This document shows positions 38,301-46,593 of a stretch of 64,000 nt of DNA, one piece after another. The number at the start of each line of letters is the position of its first letter. The first letter of the stretch is position 1. The notes under the pieces were generated by a model. It saw only the letters and a program-made list of their open reading frames with translations. It did not search any database and was not told the DNA's origin. The DNA comes from JAVJSD01 sp040219575 (GTDB lineage Bacteria; Planctomycetota; Planctomycetia; Pirellulales; Pirellulaceae): NCBI GenBank assembly GCA_040219575.1, contig JAVJSD010000074.1, forward strand, positions 96,437 through 160,436, written 5' to 3'. The translations under genes and the position numbers were made by a program.

Positions 38301-39301
38301 GTGGCCAGCAAATCGCCTCCCCAGCCGTTCCGGGCGCGTCGGCCGGGCATGCCGATGACCGCTTCGATCTTCTCTCGCGCGTCGCCCTGTCGGACTGCAC
38401 TAGCGGTGCGCAGCAGCGATACGGCGCGGTCCACGCGTCGCGGATCGGCCTTGTGCATTTGCAGCAGTTGCGTGCGTTGCTCGTCGTTGTCACGCGTGTC
38501 GAGCGATTCGATAATCCGGACCCAGGCGGTGACCTCCGCCGTCGGACCCTCGATCGTTACCTCGTTGCGGCGACGATCGACGTGAATCTTGGCCTGCCAT
38601 CCAATCACTTCCGGCAGATGCAACGTCGCCAGCTCCCCCGCTTCACGCGTCGAGACGCGCAGTTGCGCGCCCCACAACCGCCGCAGCGAATCCTCCAGCT
38701 GACTCCAGGAAACATTTTTCAGCGAAAGGTTGCGGCGAATCGTCGCTCCCGGGGCGGCCGCCGGTTGCGCCGCCGCCTGACCGCCGCGCGTCAGTTCGCC
38801 CAATCGTCCGCTGATCGCGGCCTGCACCGCCGGCGTCGCCACCACCACGATCTGGCCCATCCGCGCGTCGGGGGCGATCCGCACCGCGCCCGTGTCGGGC
38901 CAGCGACGTCGCAGGTCGGCCACCGCGGAGTCGAGGTCTCCCGCGGCGATCCGGTAGGCGCGCACCACCGGCTGTTCGTTCGCATCGGCGGCGCTCCCTT
39001 GAGCCGGGCGGTCAATCGCCGACAGCGTTTGCGCCGCCAGGCGATGCACCTCTTCCGAACCTTGAATCAACAGCCGGTTCATCTGGCGATCGACCAGCAC
39101 CTCGGTCTTGCCGCCTAGCCCACCGACGACTTCGCGAACCTGTCCTACGATCTGTTCGGCCGACGCGTGACGCAACGGGAAAGCACGGTAGCCCGACGGG
39201 GTGACCTGCTGCGCCAGGGCGAACGAGGGTCCCGCACAAAGCAGGAGCGCCGCTAGCAGCATCCCGCCGGCTGTCAGCCGCGTTTTTCGAGCACTTCGCA
39301 T
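35390..39301 (-). CDS. Secretin (GspD/PilQ-like) with many N-terminal repeats
   Basis: 1303 aa from the ATG at 39301, with a signal peptide of about 31 residues. Seven N1-type repeats can be traced, each ending in a form like NTLVVEASPRDMDEVATVLK or NSIIATGSSGDLNVVEALLL; classical GspD has an N0 and three N1-like domains. The secretin core (about 880-1130) shows AIQVVIAEVTLGDISEFGIE, the VVGQEVRLPSG segment, RSGQTVVLAGLI and PVLKDIPIAGRLFR, which form the outer-membrane gate. A Pro/Gly/Ser-rich tail of about 170 residues follows. It is followed by the lipoprotein gene 54 bp on. It could serve the T2SS-like operon at 53254-61292, which lacks its own secretin. Confidence 0.92.
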   Translation of the reverse strand: MRSARKTRLTAGGMLLAALLLCAGPSFALAQQVTPSGYRAFPLRHASAEQIVGQVREVVGGLGGKTEVLVDRQMNRLLIQGSEEVHRLAAQTLSAIDRPAQGSAADANEQPVVRAYRIAAGDLDSAVADLRRRWPDTGAVRIAPDARMGQIVVVATPAVQAAISGRLGELTRGGQAAAQPAAAPGATIRRNLSLKNVSWSQLEDSLRRLWGAQLRVSTREAGELATLHLPEVIGWQAKIHVDRRRNEVTIEGPTAEVTAWVRIIESLDTRDNDEQRTQLLQMHKADPRRVDRAVSLLRTASAVRQGDAREKIEAVIGMPGRRARNGWGGDLLATIFQQDNQGDNPVNDAQPAPAQGQIVGEGDPPVVEAEPEGGFIGPVQIEFVEGLDVIILKGHQRDVERVAKIIEDIERLTDETQPVIEILHLDYLNSQAMADLITQVYDQILSPRAGQVSITALTNPNALLLIGRQDSLQTVINMIRRIDQPSDPSKLLRVFTLRYMSSVDAEERLTRLFADPTGLGTRLRLVSDYRSNTLVVEASPRDMDEVATVLKGMDVNETPATQQIKIFQLKNSLASELAPVLQDAISGQLFNAGRSNLATTGLGQTGQAGAAQAGTSQLSSRSLELIAVDSEGGRLLKSDIMFDVRITADLNANSLIVTAPAGSMELIGALIEQLDQLPNAQSQIKVFTIINGDATVLADTLRQIFGQATATGGAFGGLNQAALQNLVASGDNSLVQLLFAVDVRTNSIIATGSSGDLNVVEALLLRLDDESAQSRKTTVYRLRNAPAADVAAALNNFLTNQSNLNRLLPNMISNYEIVAREVIIEPEFISNSLIVSATPRFFESIRQVIEQLDARPPMVAIQVVIAEVTLGDISEFGIEFGVQDSLLFNRGIAGDAANMIPGIRFDFNQANIGNDATAESLATRNVRTGQLLSNLNVGRTSANAGFGGMVLSVGNDSVNALLRALKQESKLQILSRPQVMTLENQPAFVVVGQEVRLPSGTVTSQVAVQQNVDVRNVGIVLGVTPRTTPEGVVVMEIDAEKSSLGSAADGTVIGFSANGDPITVPPVNLTTTATTVRARSGQTVVLAGLITKSKTLVERGLPVLKDIPIAGRLFRFNSDVEQRTELLIIMTPYILYEDSDADAIKQVETERMNWSLEQVIEMHGDIGVGPYPVDGGMVPVIYPDLDPALLESLPDESTPTPAVNGAPLPTPADAADFSPRTSSGGPSSSGRRDDNRQSAAAGGHQGSQAGYWPPSRAEAGSGAAGGVAPAAYQTRGGPPPPSANRSQFTPGQSSQPRPLPPVE

Positions 39302-39477
39302 CGTTGCTTGGTCCGCGTTTGGCGTGCCAGGAGCCCGGTCCTGAGAGACGCAGCTCCCTCCGGGCATAGATTCTACGCAATGGGATTGATCGGAAGAGAT
39401 TCCCCACCTTCTCCACAGAAACCGTCAAAACCGGCATAACCGGCAAAGTCGACGATGCGCGCCAGCAATGCTGTCGG

Positions 39478-40485
39478 TCAGAAATCGAGCTGGTGACGTT
39501 GCCCGTCGCGGCAGCTTTGCTGGGCCGAAAGCGCGACCGTGAGCGCCCGGTAGGCGTCTTCCAGGTCCGACGTTTTGCGAACCAGACTGGTGACGGCGCG
39601 ATAGAAATGCGTCAGCAATTGCTCGCCGACGGGGCGTTCGCTTTCGAGGGATTCCAGATGCTGTCCCGCCTCGTCGAACCAGGTCAGCGTTTGGGGCAGA
39701 TCGACGAACGCGATGCCGTTTTCGCAGCAGACCTGCAGCGCCGCGGGAGGGCGGAAGGAGACCGCCTCGTGCCAACTGCTGGGCATGTAGTGCCCGCAAC
39801 TGATCTGCGCCAAAGCACCCGCGCCCGTGGTTCCCGCCGGCGAGAAGTCGAGACTCAGCATCTCGTAGTCGTCGGCCCCGTTGGTCTCGTGGCGAATCCC
39901 GACCACCGAAGTGGGATCGTCGCCCACGACGTAGCGGCACCAATCGACAAGCTCCATCAGATGCCGCATCGCCGGTGGGACGCGGCGGGTTCGCTCGCGA
40001 ACGTGGTTCTCCCGCTCGACGAGAATTCGCTGATGGCAGAACAGCAACCGGGGAGGTCCCAGTCGCGTGGCGATCAGCTCCTTCAACCGCAGCGTGGCTG
40101 GAGAATGGCGGCGGGGAAACTCGGCCATGAACGCCACACCGGAAGCTTCGACGCGCCGCTTCACGTCACGGGCCTTGGCCGGATCGATCTCCAACGGGGC
40201 CGCCAGGTACACCGCCTTCCCCGCCTCGCAAGCGGCCAGAATCGGCAGCGCCCCATACCACTCCAACGACAGAATCAGAACTGCGTCGATGTCCTCGCGG
40301 ACCGCCAGCGTGCGAAAGCTGTCGACCGCGTCGGCGTTGAACTCCCGCCCGACCTGCTCCGCCCGTTGAGCCACCTCCGAACATACGGCGCGGATCTCGA
40401 AACGGTCGGAGAGGGCGCGCAACGCACTCCGATGACGGCCATCCCAGGCGTCACCAAGCCCGACGACTCCAACACGCAACTTCAT
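39478..40485 (-). CDS. Gfo/Idh/MocA family oxidoreductase
   Basis: 335 aa. RVGVVGLGDAWDGRHRSAL at residues 4-22 is the NAD(P)-binding Rossmann motif of the family. EAGKAVYLAAPLEI replaces the more usual EKP motif, so the catalytic Lys seems to be missing. MAEFPRRHSPA and MRHLMELVDWCRYV follow in the expected places. Many planctomycete paralogs act on sugars or are non-catalytic; the substrate is unknown. It lies upstream of the secretin on the same strand, 176 bp away, probably unrelated to it. Confidence 0.83.
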   Translation of the reverse strand: MKLRVGVVGLGDAWDGRHRSALRALSDRFEIRAVCSEVAQRAEQVGREFNADAVDSFRTLAVREDIDAVLILSLEWYGALPILAACEAGKAVYLAAPLEIDPAKARDVKRRVEASGVAFMAEFPRRHSPATLRLKELIATRLGPPRLLFCHQRILVERENHVRERTRRVPPAMRHLMELVDWCRYVVGDDPTSVVGIRHETNGADDYEMLSLDFSPAGTTGAGALAQISCGHYMPSSWHEAVSFRPPAALQVCCENGIAFVDLPQTLTWFDEAGQHLESLESERPVGEQLLTHFYRAVTSLVRKTSDLEDAYRALTVALSAQQSCRDGQRHQLDF

Positions 40486-41239
40486 CCGCGAAGTCCAAAA
40501 GGGGGGAAATGGGGAGCGTCACGGCGAACAGGGGCAAGCGCCGCACCGCGAGACGCTCCGCTTGGCTCTCGCCCTGTGAACTGGTTCACATCCTGCCTGA
40601 ACGCTTGGGTGTATCCTCTGTCCCCTTCGGAGTTTCGGCGGACAACAACGCATGGTGCGACCGAGGATTTCGCGCTGGGCGCATTCGATGCTACTTCTTC
40701 GATGCTACTTCTTCGATGCTACGTCTTCGATGCTACGTCTTCGATCCTACGTCGCCCGACGCACCGATTATAGCGTCGCCGACGTTGGTCTCAATGATCC
40801 AAGTTCCTCGACCGTGGAAAGATGGTCGGTCCGAGCAAACACCGGCCCCGCATCCAATCGGCCCCGCATCCAACGGAGTCCTTCACCGATCGCCAATTAC
40901 CCGGCTGGCGATTGCGCGCGCAGGGAACGAAGGAAATTGTTCCGATTCCGCACATCGAATTCCGGCGACTTCCGCCTGCAAACGGCAAAAGTGCTCCCCC
41001 GGTTCGCACAAATCCCGGCCTTTTTTCAAAGTGCGGGATTTGGCTGCTAGACAAGCAATCCAACACCAATTACATTCGGCCAATCGTTTCAAATTACCAC
41101 GCCTTCGGATCTCTCTTGATCCGCAAAGTTTTCCCTCTATTTGCATTTTTCGGCAGGCGATCGGTTCGTACACCCAGAGACCGCCTCGCTGATTAAGGAC
41201 GTTTCCCTTTTGTCACGCTGAACCAGGAGAACTGTCACG
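40486..41239. other. Long gap with tandem repeat, no gene
   Basis: In these 754 bp I find no supportable coding region. The stretch holds a hairpin-like pair near 40530-40580 (ACAGGG / CCCTGT arms), the 14-bp tandem repeat at 40684-40753, and a comparatively AT-richer part at 41060-41150 that probably holds the promoter of the thioredoxin-like gene. Confidence 0.6.
40684..40753. repeat. Five tandem copies of a 14-bp repeat
   Basis: Unit TTCGATGCTACTTC, later TTCGATGCTACGTC; five units with three substitutions in all. On the minus strand each unit carries GTAG (GTAGCATCGAA, GTAGGATCGAA in the last). The period is not a multiple of three, so it is probably non-coding. Confidence 0.9.
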
Positions 41240-41674
41240 ATGACCGGCTTGACGACTAGTTTGTTGCTTGTGCTCGCCACCGGAGCCCAGCCCTACGACA
41301 AAGCTTATGAAACGGTGCAGTCCGATGGCCAGCCCCTGTTGGTGTTGGTCGGCGCCGATTGGTGCCCCGCTTGCCAAACGATGAAGTCCAGCACGATGGC
41401 CCGCTTGGAGCAGAAGGGGAAGCTGCAAGGCGTCGCCTTCACCGTGGTCAATTCCGACCGCCAGTCGAGTCTTGCTCAAAAGATCATGCGCGGCTCGTCG
41501 ATCCCCCAGTTGGTGATGTATGAAAAGACGGAAAAGGGCTGGCAGCGCACGCAGCTGACCGGCGGGCAGTCCGAAGGCCAGATCGAGGCGTTCATCGCCC
41601 GCGCCGTCTCTCGCTCGCAGGAAAGAATCGCCGCCAAGGCCCAGTTCGATATGGTATCCTCGGGCGGAGAGTAG
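41240..41674 (+). CDS. Thioredoxin-like protein
   Basis: 144 aa with CAGGAG 12 bases upstream. VLVGADWCPACQTMK near residue 37 is a thioredoxin active site with a WCPAC motif, and IPQLVMY near residue 87 supplies the cis-Pro. The N-terminus is short and weakly hydrophobic (MTGLTTSLLLVLATGAQ), so export with a short signal peptide is possible. It lies 32 bp upstream of the glycosyltransferase gene on the same strand. Thiol oxidase, reductase or disulfide isomerase activity cannot be distinguished. Confidence 0.85.
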   Translation: MTGLTTSLLLVLATGAQPYDKAYETVQSDGQPLLVLVGADWCPACQTMKSSTMARLEQKGKLQGVAFTVVNSDRQSSLAQKIMRGSSIPQLVMYEKTEKGWQRTQLTGGQSEGQIEAFIARAVSRSQERIAAKAQFDMVSSGGE

Positions 41675-41706
41675 CCCACGTACCAATCACGCACGAGATT
41701 ACCGAG

Positions 41707-42390
41707 GTGCGCGTCTCGTTCGTCATCCCGACGCTGAACGAGGCCGAACAGCTACAGCGGGCGGTCTCCAGGGCCTGGGAGGCTGGTGCGTGGGAAGTGA
41801 TCGTCGCGGACGGCGGTAGCAAGGATGATACCGCCGAGATCGCGCGGCAGCTTCCATGTCGTCTGGTCCGCTGCCCGCGCCCAGGGCGCGGCATTCAGCA
41901 AAACGCCGGTGCGGCGGCGGCCAGTGGCGACGTGTTGCTGTTTCTGCATGCCGACAACTGGTTGGCGCCCCAGGCAAGCCAGCAAATCGCCACCGCGCTG
42001 CGACGCGGCGTCCGCGCGGGTGCGTTCCGGCAGGTGATCGAGGCCCCGGGGCCTCTCTATCGCTGGCTCGAACGCGGCAATGCCGAGCGGGCGCGGCGGC
42101 TTGGTATGGCGTACGGCGATCAGGGGATCTTTCTGACACGCCGACTATTCGAGCAACTGGGCGGGTTCGCACCGCTGCGGTTGATGGAAGACGTCGACCT
42201 CATGCACCGCCTCCGCCGTCGCCGCGTGCGCCTGGCGTTGCTGCCTGGGCCGATTCATGTCAGCGCCCGGCGCTGGCGGGAGCACGGGGTGGTGCGGCAG
42301 ACCGCTCGCAACTGGCTGCTGCTGACCGCCTACCATCTGGGGGTTTCTCCCGATCGTTTGGCCGAGTTCTATCGGCGCCGGCAGGCCTGA
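41707..42390 (+). CDS. TIGR04283-type family 2 glycosyltransferase
   Basis: 227 aa from a GTG at 41707. VSFVIPTLNEAEQL at the start, EVIVADGGSKDDT and LLFLHADNWL (nucleotide-sugar DxD-like site) are GT-A landmarks of family 2 glycosyltransferases. GDQGIFLTRRLFEQLGGF and LMEDVDLMHRLRR near residues 138-178 match the TIGR04283 subgroup, often linked to arsenosugar or related biosynthesis. The acceptor is unknown. It follows the thioredoxin-like gene by 32 bp. Confidence 0.85.
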   Translation: MRVSFVIPTLNEAEQLQRAVSRAWEAGAWEVIVADGGSKDDTAEIARQLPCRLVRCPRPGRGIQQNAGAAAASGDVLLFLHADNWLAPQASQQIATALRRGVRAGAFRQVIEAPGPLYRWLERGNAERARRLGMAYGDQGIFLTRRLFEQLGGFAPLRLMEDVDLMHRLRRRRVRLALLPGPIHVSARRWREHGVVRQTARNWLLLTAYHLGVSPDRLAEFYRRRQA

Positions 42391-42571
42391 TTTCGACAAA
42401 ACCGAACGGCGGCGTGATTCTTTGTGGAAAAATAATTACCACCGCCCGGGCATACAACTACAATAAGGCGGTAGATTCTCCCGTTGCCGATTCCGTTTCT
42501 GGACGAGCGGTGGCACGTTGCGGTGGCACGTTGCGGCGCGGCGGGAATGCCTGGGGGATAGGAACCATCTC

Positions 42572-43717
42572 GTGCGCTATTCGTTTCGATTGGCCGAACT
42601 GCTCGGCCACGCGCCCGATCCGCGCAAGCGGCCGGGGACCATCAAGTCGATTGTCGAGTACACCGGACTGGACCGGCATCAGGTGGCGGCGCTGCTGAAG
42701 AACGACTTCAAGTACGTGCCGCTGAAGGCGCTTTCGCGGCTGTGCGACTACCTGGTCGAGCACGGGTACGCCTCGGCCGACGAGTTGCCGGGCGCCCTGT
42801 TCGCCGTCGCTCCGGAGAATTTCTGGGACCTGCTCGCCCGCCGCCGTCGCCTGGAGCTGTGCCTGGGAGTGCGCCGCACCGACACCCTCGATCCAGAAGG
42901 CGCGTTGGTGGTGGCCAACGACTCACTGCTGTTGGGGGAGCTGCTCAACGGCGTCTCCACGCTCGGCGGCACCGCCAAACAGCAACGCCGCGCCAGCAGC
43001 GAGCACGAGCCGAAGCCGCATCCGGAGTATCTGCGGCAATCGCTGGTGTGGAGTCCCGGGCAGGGCAGCGAAGAGGAAGTCGCCGGCCGGGCGCGCGAGG
43101 TGTACGACGACTTCGCGGAGTGGGGCGGCGACAAGGCGTTGGTTTGTCTGGGAAGCGCCAAGAGCAACCCGGTCGTCGAACTGATGCTCGCCGGATCGTT
43201 CGGCTGCGAACCCCACGTCTCGGAAGACGACGTCGGCAGTCCCAAGAAGCGTTCCTGTCCGTTTTATCTCGCTTACCGCGAAAACGATCCCAAACACTCG
43301 TCCTGCGCCGGCGGACGCCGTCTCGCCAAGGGCAAACCGGCCGCCGAGCCCGGCATCTACTACGAGGAGCCGGGCGGAAATTGGGCCAGCTGCCCCTGGA
43401 ACGGCCGCACCAGCGACGCCGCGCTCGTGTTCTACATTCATCGCGAGTCGCAGGGGCGCTTGGAGATGATGCTCGGCGGGTTCTCCGGACGCGCCACGCG
43501 GTTGTTGGCCCGCACGTTGGCCACGCGGGCCGAGGATTTCTGGCCGCCCACGTACGACGCGCAGGGAATTCAGGTCGGCATCTTCGTGGTGCACTACACC
43601 TACTCCGCCCCGGACGAGACGCATCGCGACATCCTCCGCGACGACGTCAGCGCCTCGGCGAAGATCATTCCGCTCTCCGGCAAGGTCATCGAGCGCCGCC
43701 TCGCCCCCCCGGCCTGA
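42572..43717 (+). CDS. HTH-like N-terminus fused to an unrecognised Cys-containing domain
   Basis: 381 aa from a GTG at 42572, where the helical N-terminus begins; an upstream TTG at 42518 is an alternative. The first 75 residues (TIKSIVEYTGLDRHQVAALL, VPLKALSRLCDYLVE) look like a Cro/XRE-like DNA-binding domain. The remaining 300 residues show LVCLGSAKSNPVVELML near 195, three Cys segments (RSCPFYLAY, HSSCAGGRR, WASCPWNGR) and a segment LEMMLGGFSGRATRLLARTL near 305. I do not recognise this part; it could be a ligand- or metal-sensing domain. Transcribed alone. Confidence 0.65.
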   Translation: MRYSFRLAELLGHAPDPRKRPGTIKSIVEYTGLDRHQVAALLKNDFKYVPLKALSRLCDYLVEHGYASADELPGALFAVAPENFWDLLARRRRLELCLGVRRTDTLDPEGALVVANDSLLLGELLNGVSTLGGTAKQQRRASSEHEPKPHPEYLRQSLVWSPGQGSEEEVAGRAREVYDDFAEWGGDKALVCLGSAKSNPVVELMLAGSFGCEPHVSEDDVGSPKKRSCPFYLAYRENDPKHSSCAGGRRLAKGKPAAEPGIYYEEPGGNWASCPWNGRTSDAALVFYIHRESQGRLEMMLGGFSGRATRLLARTLATRAEDFWPPTYDAQGIQVGIFVVHYTYSAPDETHRDILRDDVSASAKIIPLSGKVIERRLAPPA

Positions 43718-43858
43718 GCGCGACGCGCGACTTCCCCGCCGCGATTCGCGCAGCGGCGTCACCGTGCTCGCCTTCGCAGACGACCACACCATCGTCGCCG
43801 TCGGGTATCATGCCTTAACGCGAAACCGTGATGCCCCACGTCGAAGGAAACGGCGCCC

Positions 43859-45457
43859 GTGTTGATTGGATATGTGAGTGACCAGCGCTACGTGGCGCTG
43901 GCCGACGTCTTGCTGCTCATCGAAAGCGCGACGCATGGCGAACGTGCGGCGCTCAGCGTTTGCTCGCGGGCCGACGGCGGCGTCGTCGCCGATCTGCCGC
44001 CCGGCCGCTACACCGTCACGCTCGCCAAGGACGGCTTCGGCCCCAAACGGCTTGAAGCCGAGCTTTCGCCCGAGCAACCCTATCACTTCCGGCTGCTGAA
44101 ACTCGATTTGTTGGGTTACGCCTGGCCGAAGTGCGTGCGAGCGGGCGAGCGGGCCGAGTTTCGCGTCCACAGCGACGAGGCCTACAAGCTCTCGCTGTGG
44201 CGGTACGGCCTGCACAAGCAACTGGTCCGCAAGATCGGCTGGTTCGACGAGCACGGCCCCGGCGCCACGCGGCAGATCACGCCCGACGGCGACTACACGC
44301 AGACCGGCGTCGAGTGGAACAAGCGCGGCTACAGCAGTCCCCATCACAAGCAGACGGTCGAAGCCCCGTCGCAAAGCGGACTGTACTACTTTCACGCCCA
44401 GGGAGAGTCGGGCAAGTTCTTTTCGTTTCCCTGGGTGGTGGCGCCGAGTCGGCCCGCGTCGCCGATCGCCGTGCTGGCGTCGAACATCACCTGGAACGCG
44501 TACAACAGCTTCGGCGGCCGCAGCAACTACATTCATCCCGACCGCTTCCCGCCGCGTCCGACGGTCAACGCGCGGCTGGAACTGAAGCGGTACACCGATT
44601 CGCAGCATCTCAACTACGACACCGACGACTACGCGCCGCTTTCGTTCGACCGTCCCGAACCGATCAATCACATTCCGCGCTACACCGAGGCGATCGATCC
44701 GATCGAAGGCCGCGCCGCGTGCCATGTCGCTCCGGCGGAATGGCGGCTGCTGGCCTGGCTGGAACGGGAGCAGCTCGCCTACGATTACTACTCCGAGACG
44801 CAGCTGCACTTCGACGCCGTTCCGCTCGACGACTATCGCGTGCTGGTCATCAGCACGCATCCCGAGTACTGGTCGCGGCGGATGTACGACCGGGTGAAGT
44901 CGTGGGTCTTCCAGCGCGGCGGTCGGCTGGTGTACCTGGGGGGCAACGGCCTCAACTGCGACGTGGAGTTTCTCGACGAGCAGACCTGCATCTATCGCAA
45001 CGGCGACGAGCGGCGGATGCGGGCCTCCGGCGGCGCGATCGAGAGCCGCTTCCATATGCGGCACGAGTCGGAGGCCGGCCTGCTGGGCGTGGTGTACGAT
45101 CCCCGCGGCATCATGACCGCCGCGCCCTACCGCGTCGTCGACGCCGACCACTGGGTGTTCGCCGGCACGCGACTCAGCACGGGAGACACGTTCGGCCTCG
45201 AATCGCTGCACGAGCGCGTCCCCGGCGGCGCCTCGGGCCACGAGACCGACAAACGATCGGCAAGTTCCCCCGCGAACACGCATTTGCTCGCCCAAGGCGG
45301 CAATCCCGACGGCGGCGGCGCCGAGATGGTGATTCACGAGCCCGACGGAGGCGGCGCGGTTTTCTCGGTCGGCTCGATCAACTGGGTCAGCTCGCTGCTG
45401 GTCGACGACCACGTGAGCCGCATCACCGCCAACGTGCTGCGGCGCTTCACCGAGTAG
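43859..45457 (+). CDS. N,N-dimethylformamidase large-subunit-like protein
   Basis: 532 aa from a GTG at 43859. The second half has features of the dimethylformamidase beta-subunit C-terminal region: VLASNITWNAYNSFGG, LAWLEREQLAYDYYSE, VLVISTHPEYWSRRMYD, GRLVYLGGNGLNCDVEF and SVGSINWVSSLL. The first half has a beta-sandwich-like part (GRYTVTLAKDGFGPKR). Planctomycetes often carry such proteins without the small DmfA subunit, and none lies nearby, so amidase activity on formamide is doubtful. Transcribed alone. Confidence 0.78.
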   Translation: MLIGYVSDQRYVALADVLLLIESATHGERAALSVCSRADGGVVADLPPGRYTVTLAKDGFGPKRLEAELSPEQPYHFRLLKLDLLGYAWPKCVRAGERAEFRVHSDEAYKLSLWRYGLHKQLVRKIGWFDEHGPGATRQITPDGDYTQTGVEWNKRGYSSPHHKQTVEAPSQSGLYYFHAQGESGKFFSFPWVVAPSRPASPIAVLASNITWNAYNSFGGRSNYIHPDRFPPRPTVNARLELKRYTDSQHLNYDTDDYAPLSFDRPEPINHIPRYTEAIDPIEGRAACHVAPAEWRLLAWLEREQLAYDYYSETQLHFDAVPLDDYRVLVISTHPEYWSRRMYDRVKSWVFQRGGRLVYLGGNGLNCDVEFLDEQTCIYRNGDERRMRASGGAIESRFHMRHESEAGLLGVVYDPRGIMTAAPYRVVDADHWVFAGTRLSTGDTFGLESLHERVPGGASGHETDKRSASSPANTHLLAQGGNPDGGGAEMVIHEPDGGGAVFSVGSINWVSSLLVDDHVSRITANVLRRFTE

Positions 45458-45545
45458 CGAACGCGTCGCCCCGTCGCCTTGGTGCAGGCTCGGGAGCATG
45501 CTCGGTCGACGCAAGCGGCGGGCGAGACCGCCGGGGATCGCCGCA

Positions 45546-46439
45546 TCAACGATCGACACCGCTGGGGCCGCGAGGTCGGAAGCGCCCGGCGGCCGCGTGG
45601 TGAAGTTGCGTTTGCGCGCGAGTTTCGCGGTCATACCCCATTTCGAACATTCCCTTGATCGAGATCTTTTCGATTCCGAACTCGTCCGCCTCCCGCAGTA
45701 GATTCGTGTAGGCGTCGGCGGCTTGAGGCGCCGGCTTCCCGCCTGGCGGATCGCCGACGATCAAGTAGCGGGTCTGAATCGAGATCGTGCCCGTGCGGCG
45801 CCCCTGCGGATCTACCTCGGCGTCGAGGATGCCGCCGTTGACCTTGATCAGATCCTTGATCAATTGATTGTCGGCCTGGCCGTCGTCGTTGTAGTCCAGC
45901 TTGCCCGCCAGGGCGAAGTGCAGGGGCTGTCCCGGTTGCCAGGTCGGCGAGAACACGACATCGTCGACAAGGACGGGGTTGGAGAGATCGGCGCTGACAA
46001 CGCGCGCCCTGGCCAGATGCGGTTGATCGAACGACGTGATTTCGATCTCACCCTTGGGCTTCGCGCTCCAGAAGTCGGTTTCGCCCTTGTCGTAGACTGC
46101 AAACGTTTGCTGGCGGCGCAATCCGTCGGCGGCGCCTCGGTCGATCCAGACGGCGCCGGTCGAGGGATCGATTCGCACCACCCGGCCATCCGGCGTTTCG
46201 CTCTTTTCGGAAGTCACCTCAAGTGTGATGTGGCCCGACTCCTCGACCCTCTTAAGGAGCAGGTCTCGTTCCAACTCGGCATTGCGGCTGACCAGCGCGG
46301 CGCGCTCCTCCGCTAGTTGCTGCACCTCGTGGGCGCGTTGCATGTAGCCGCCGCAGTAGGCCGCCACGATCAAGACCAAGGTGAACAAGAGTCGCAGGCC
46401 GAATCGCCCCCAGCGAGGCCCTGAAGTTGGCTGACTCAT
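45546..46439 (-). CDS. Membrane-anchored protein, smaller of a paralogous pair
   Basis: 297 aa from the ATG at 46439 with GGGAGG upstream. One membrane helix at about 15-33, a short coiled coil at 37-60, then a domain shared with the 46594-48021 protein: VWIDRGAADGLRRQQTFAVYD, VVFSPTWQPGQPLHFALAG, ILDAEVDPQGRRTGTISIQT. The shared part ends with TRYLIVGDPP and ADEFGIEKISIKGMFEM, which recall the ends of a BRCT domain. Function unknown. Confidence 0.7.
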   Translation of the reverse strand: MSQPTSGPRWGRFGLRLLFTLVLIVAAYCGGYMQRAHEVQQLAEERAALVSRNAELERDLLLKRVEESGHITLEVTSEKSETPDGRVVRIDPSTGAVWIDRGAADGLRRQQTFAVYDKGETDFWSAKPKGEIEITSFDQPHLARARVVSADLSNPVLVDDVVFSPTWQPGQPLHFALAGKLDYNDDGQADNQLIKDLIKVNGGILDAEVDPQGRRTGTISIQTRYLIVGDPPGGKPAPQAADAYTNLLREADEFGIEKISIKGMFEMGYDRETRAQTQLHHAAAGRFRPRGPSGVDR

Positions 46440-46540
46440 CCCGCCTCCCTGTTGTCGCAGGCGACGATTGCCTTGGAGAAGCAATCTGCCGACAGCACTC
46501 GCCAGAATTGCGCACCGAGATCCGGAGCAAGCATTCAATG

Positions 46541-46565
46541 TCGGAAGTCTGGCGACTTCCGCTAC
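46541..46565 (-). repeat. GTAG hairpin, family A, with altered loop
   Basis: Minus strand: GTAG, C, stem GGAAGTC, loop GCCA, stem GACTTCC. The stem is the standard one but the loop is GCCA instead of GTGA. It lies between the two paralogs at 45546 and 46594. Confidence 0.8.
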
Positions 46566-46593
46566 GCATTTTCAATCGACGGCGAAGGGCCGA

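Noticed and set aside
37538..39118. 526-codon plus-strand frame
   Set aside because: Antisense to the secretin and rich in His, Arg and Gln without any domain.
40684..40753. Possible CRISPR array
   Set aside because: The units are only 14 bp and lie head to tail without spacers, and no cas gene is in the window.
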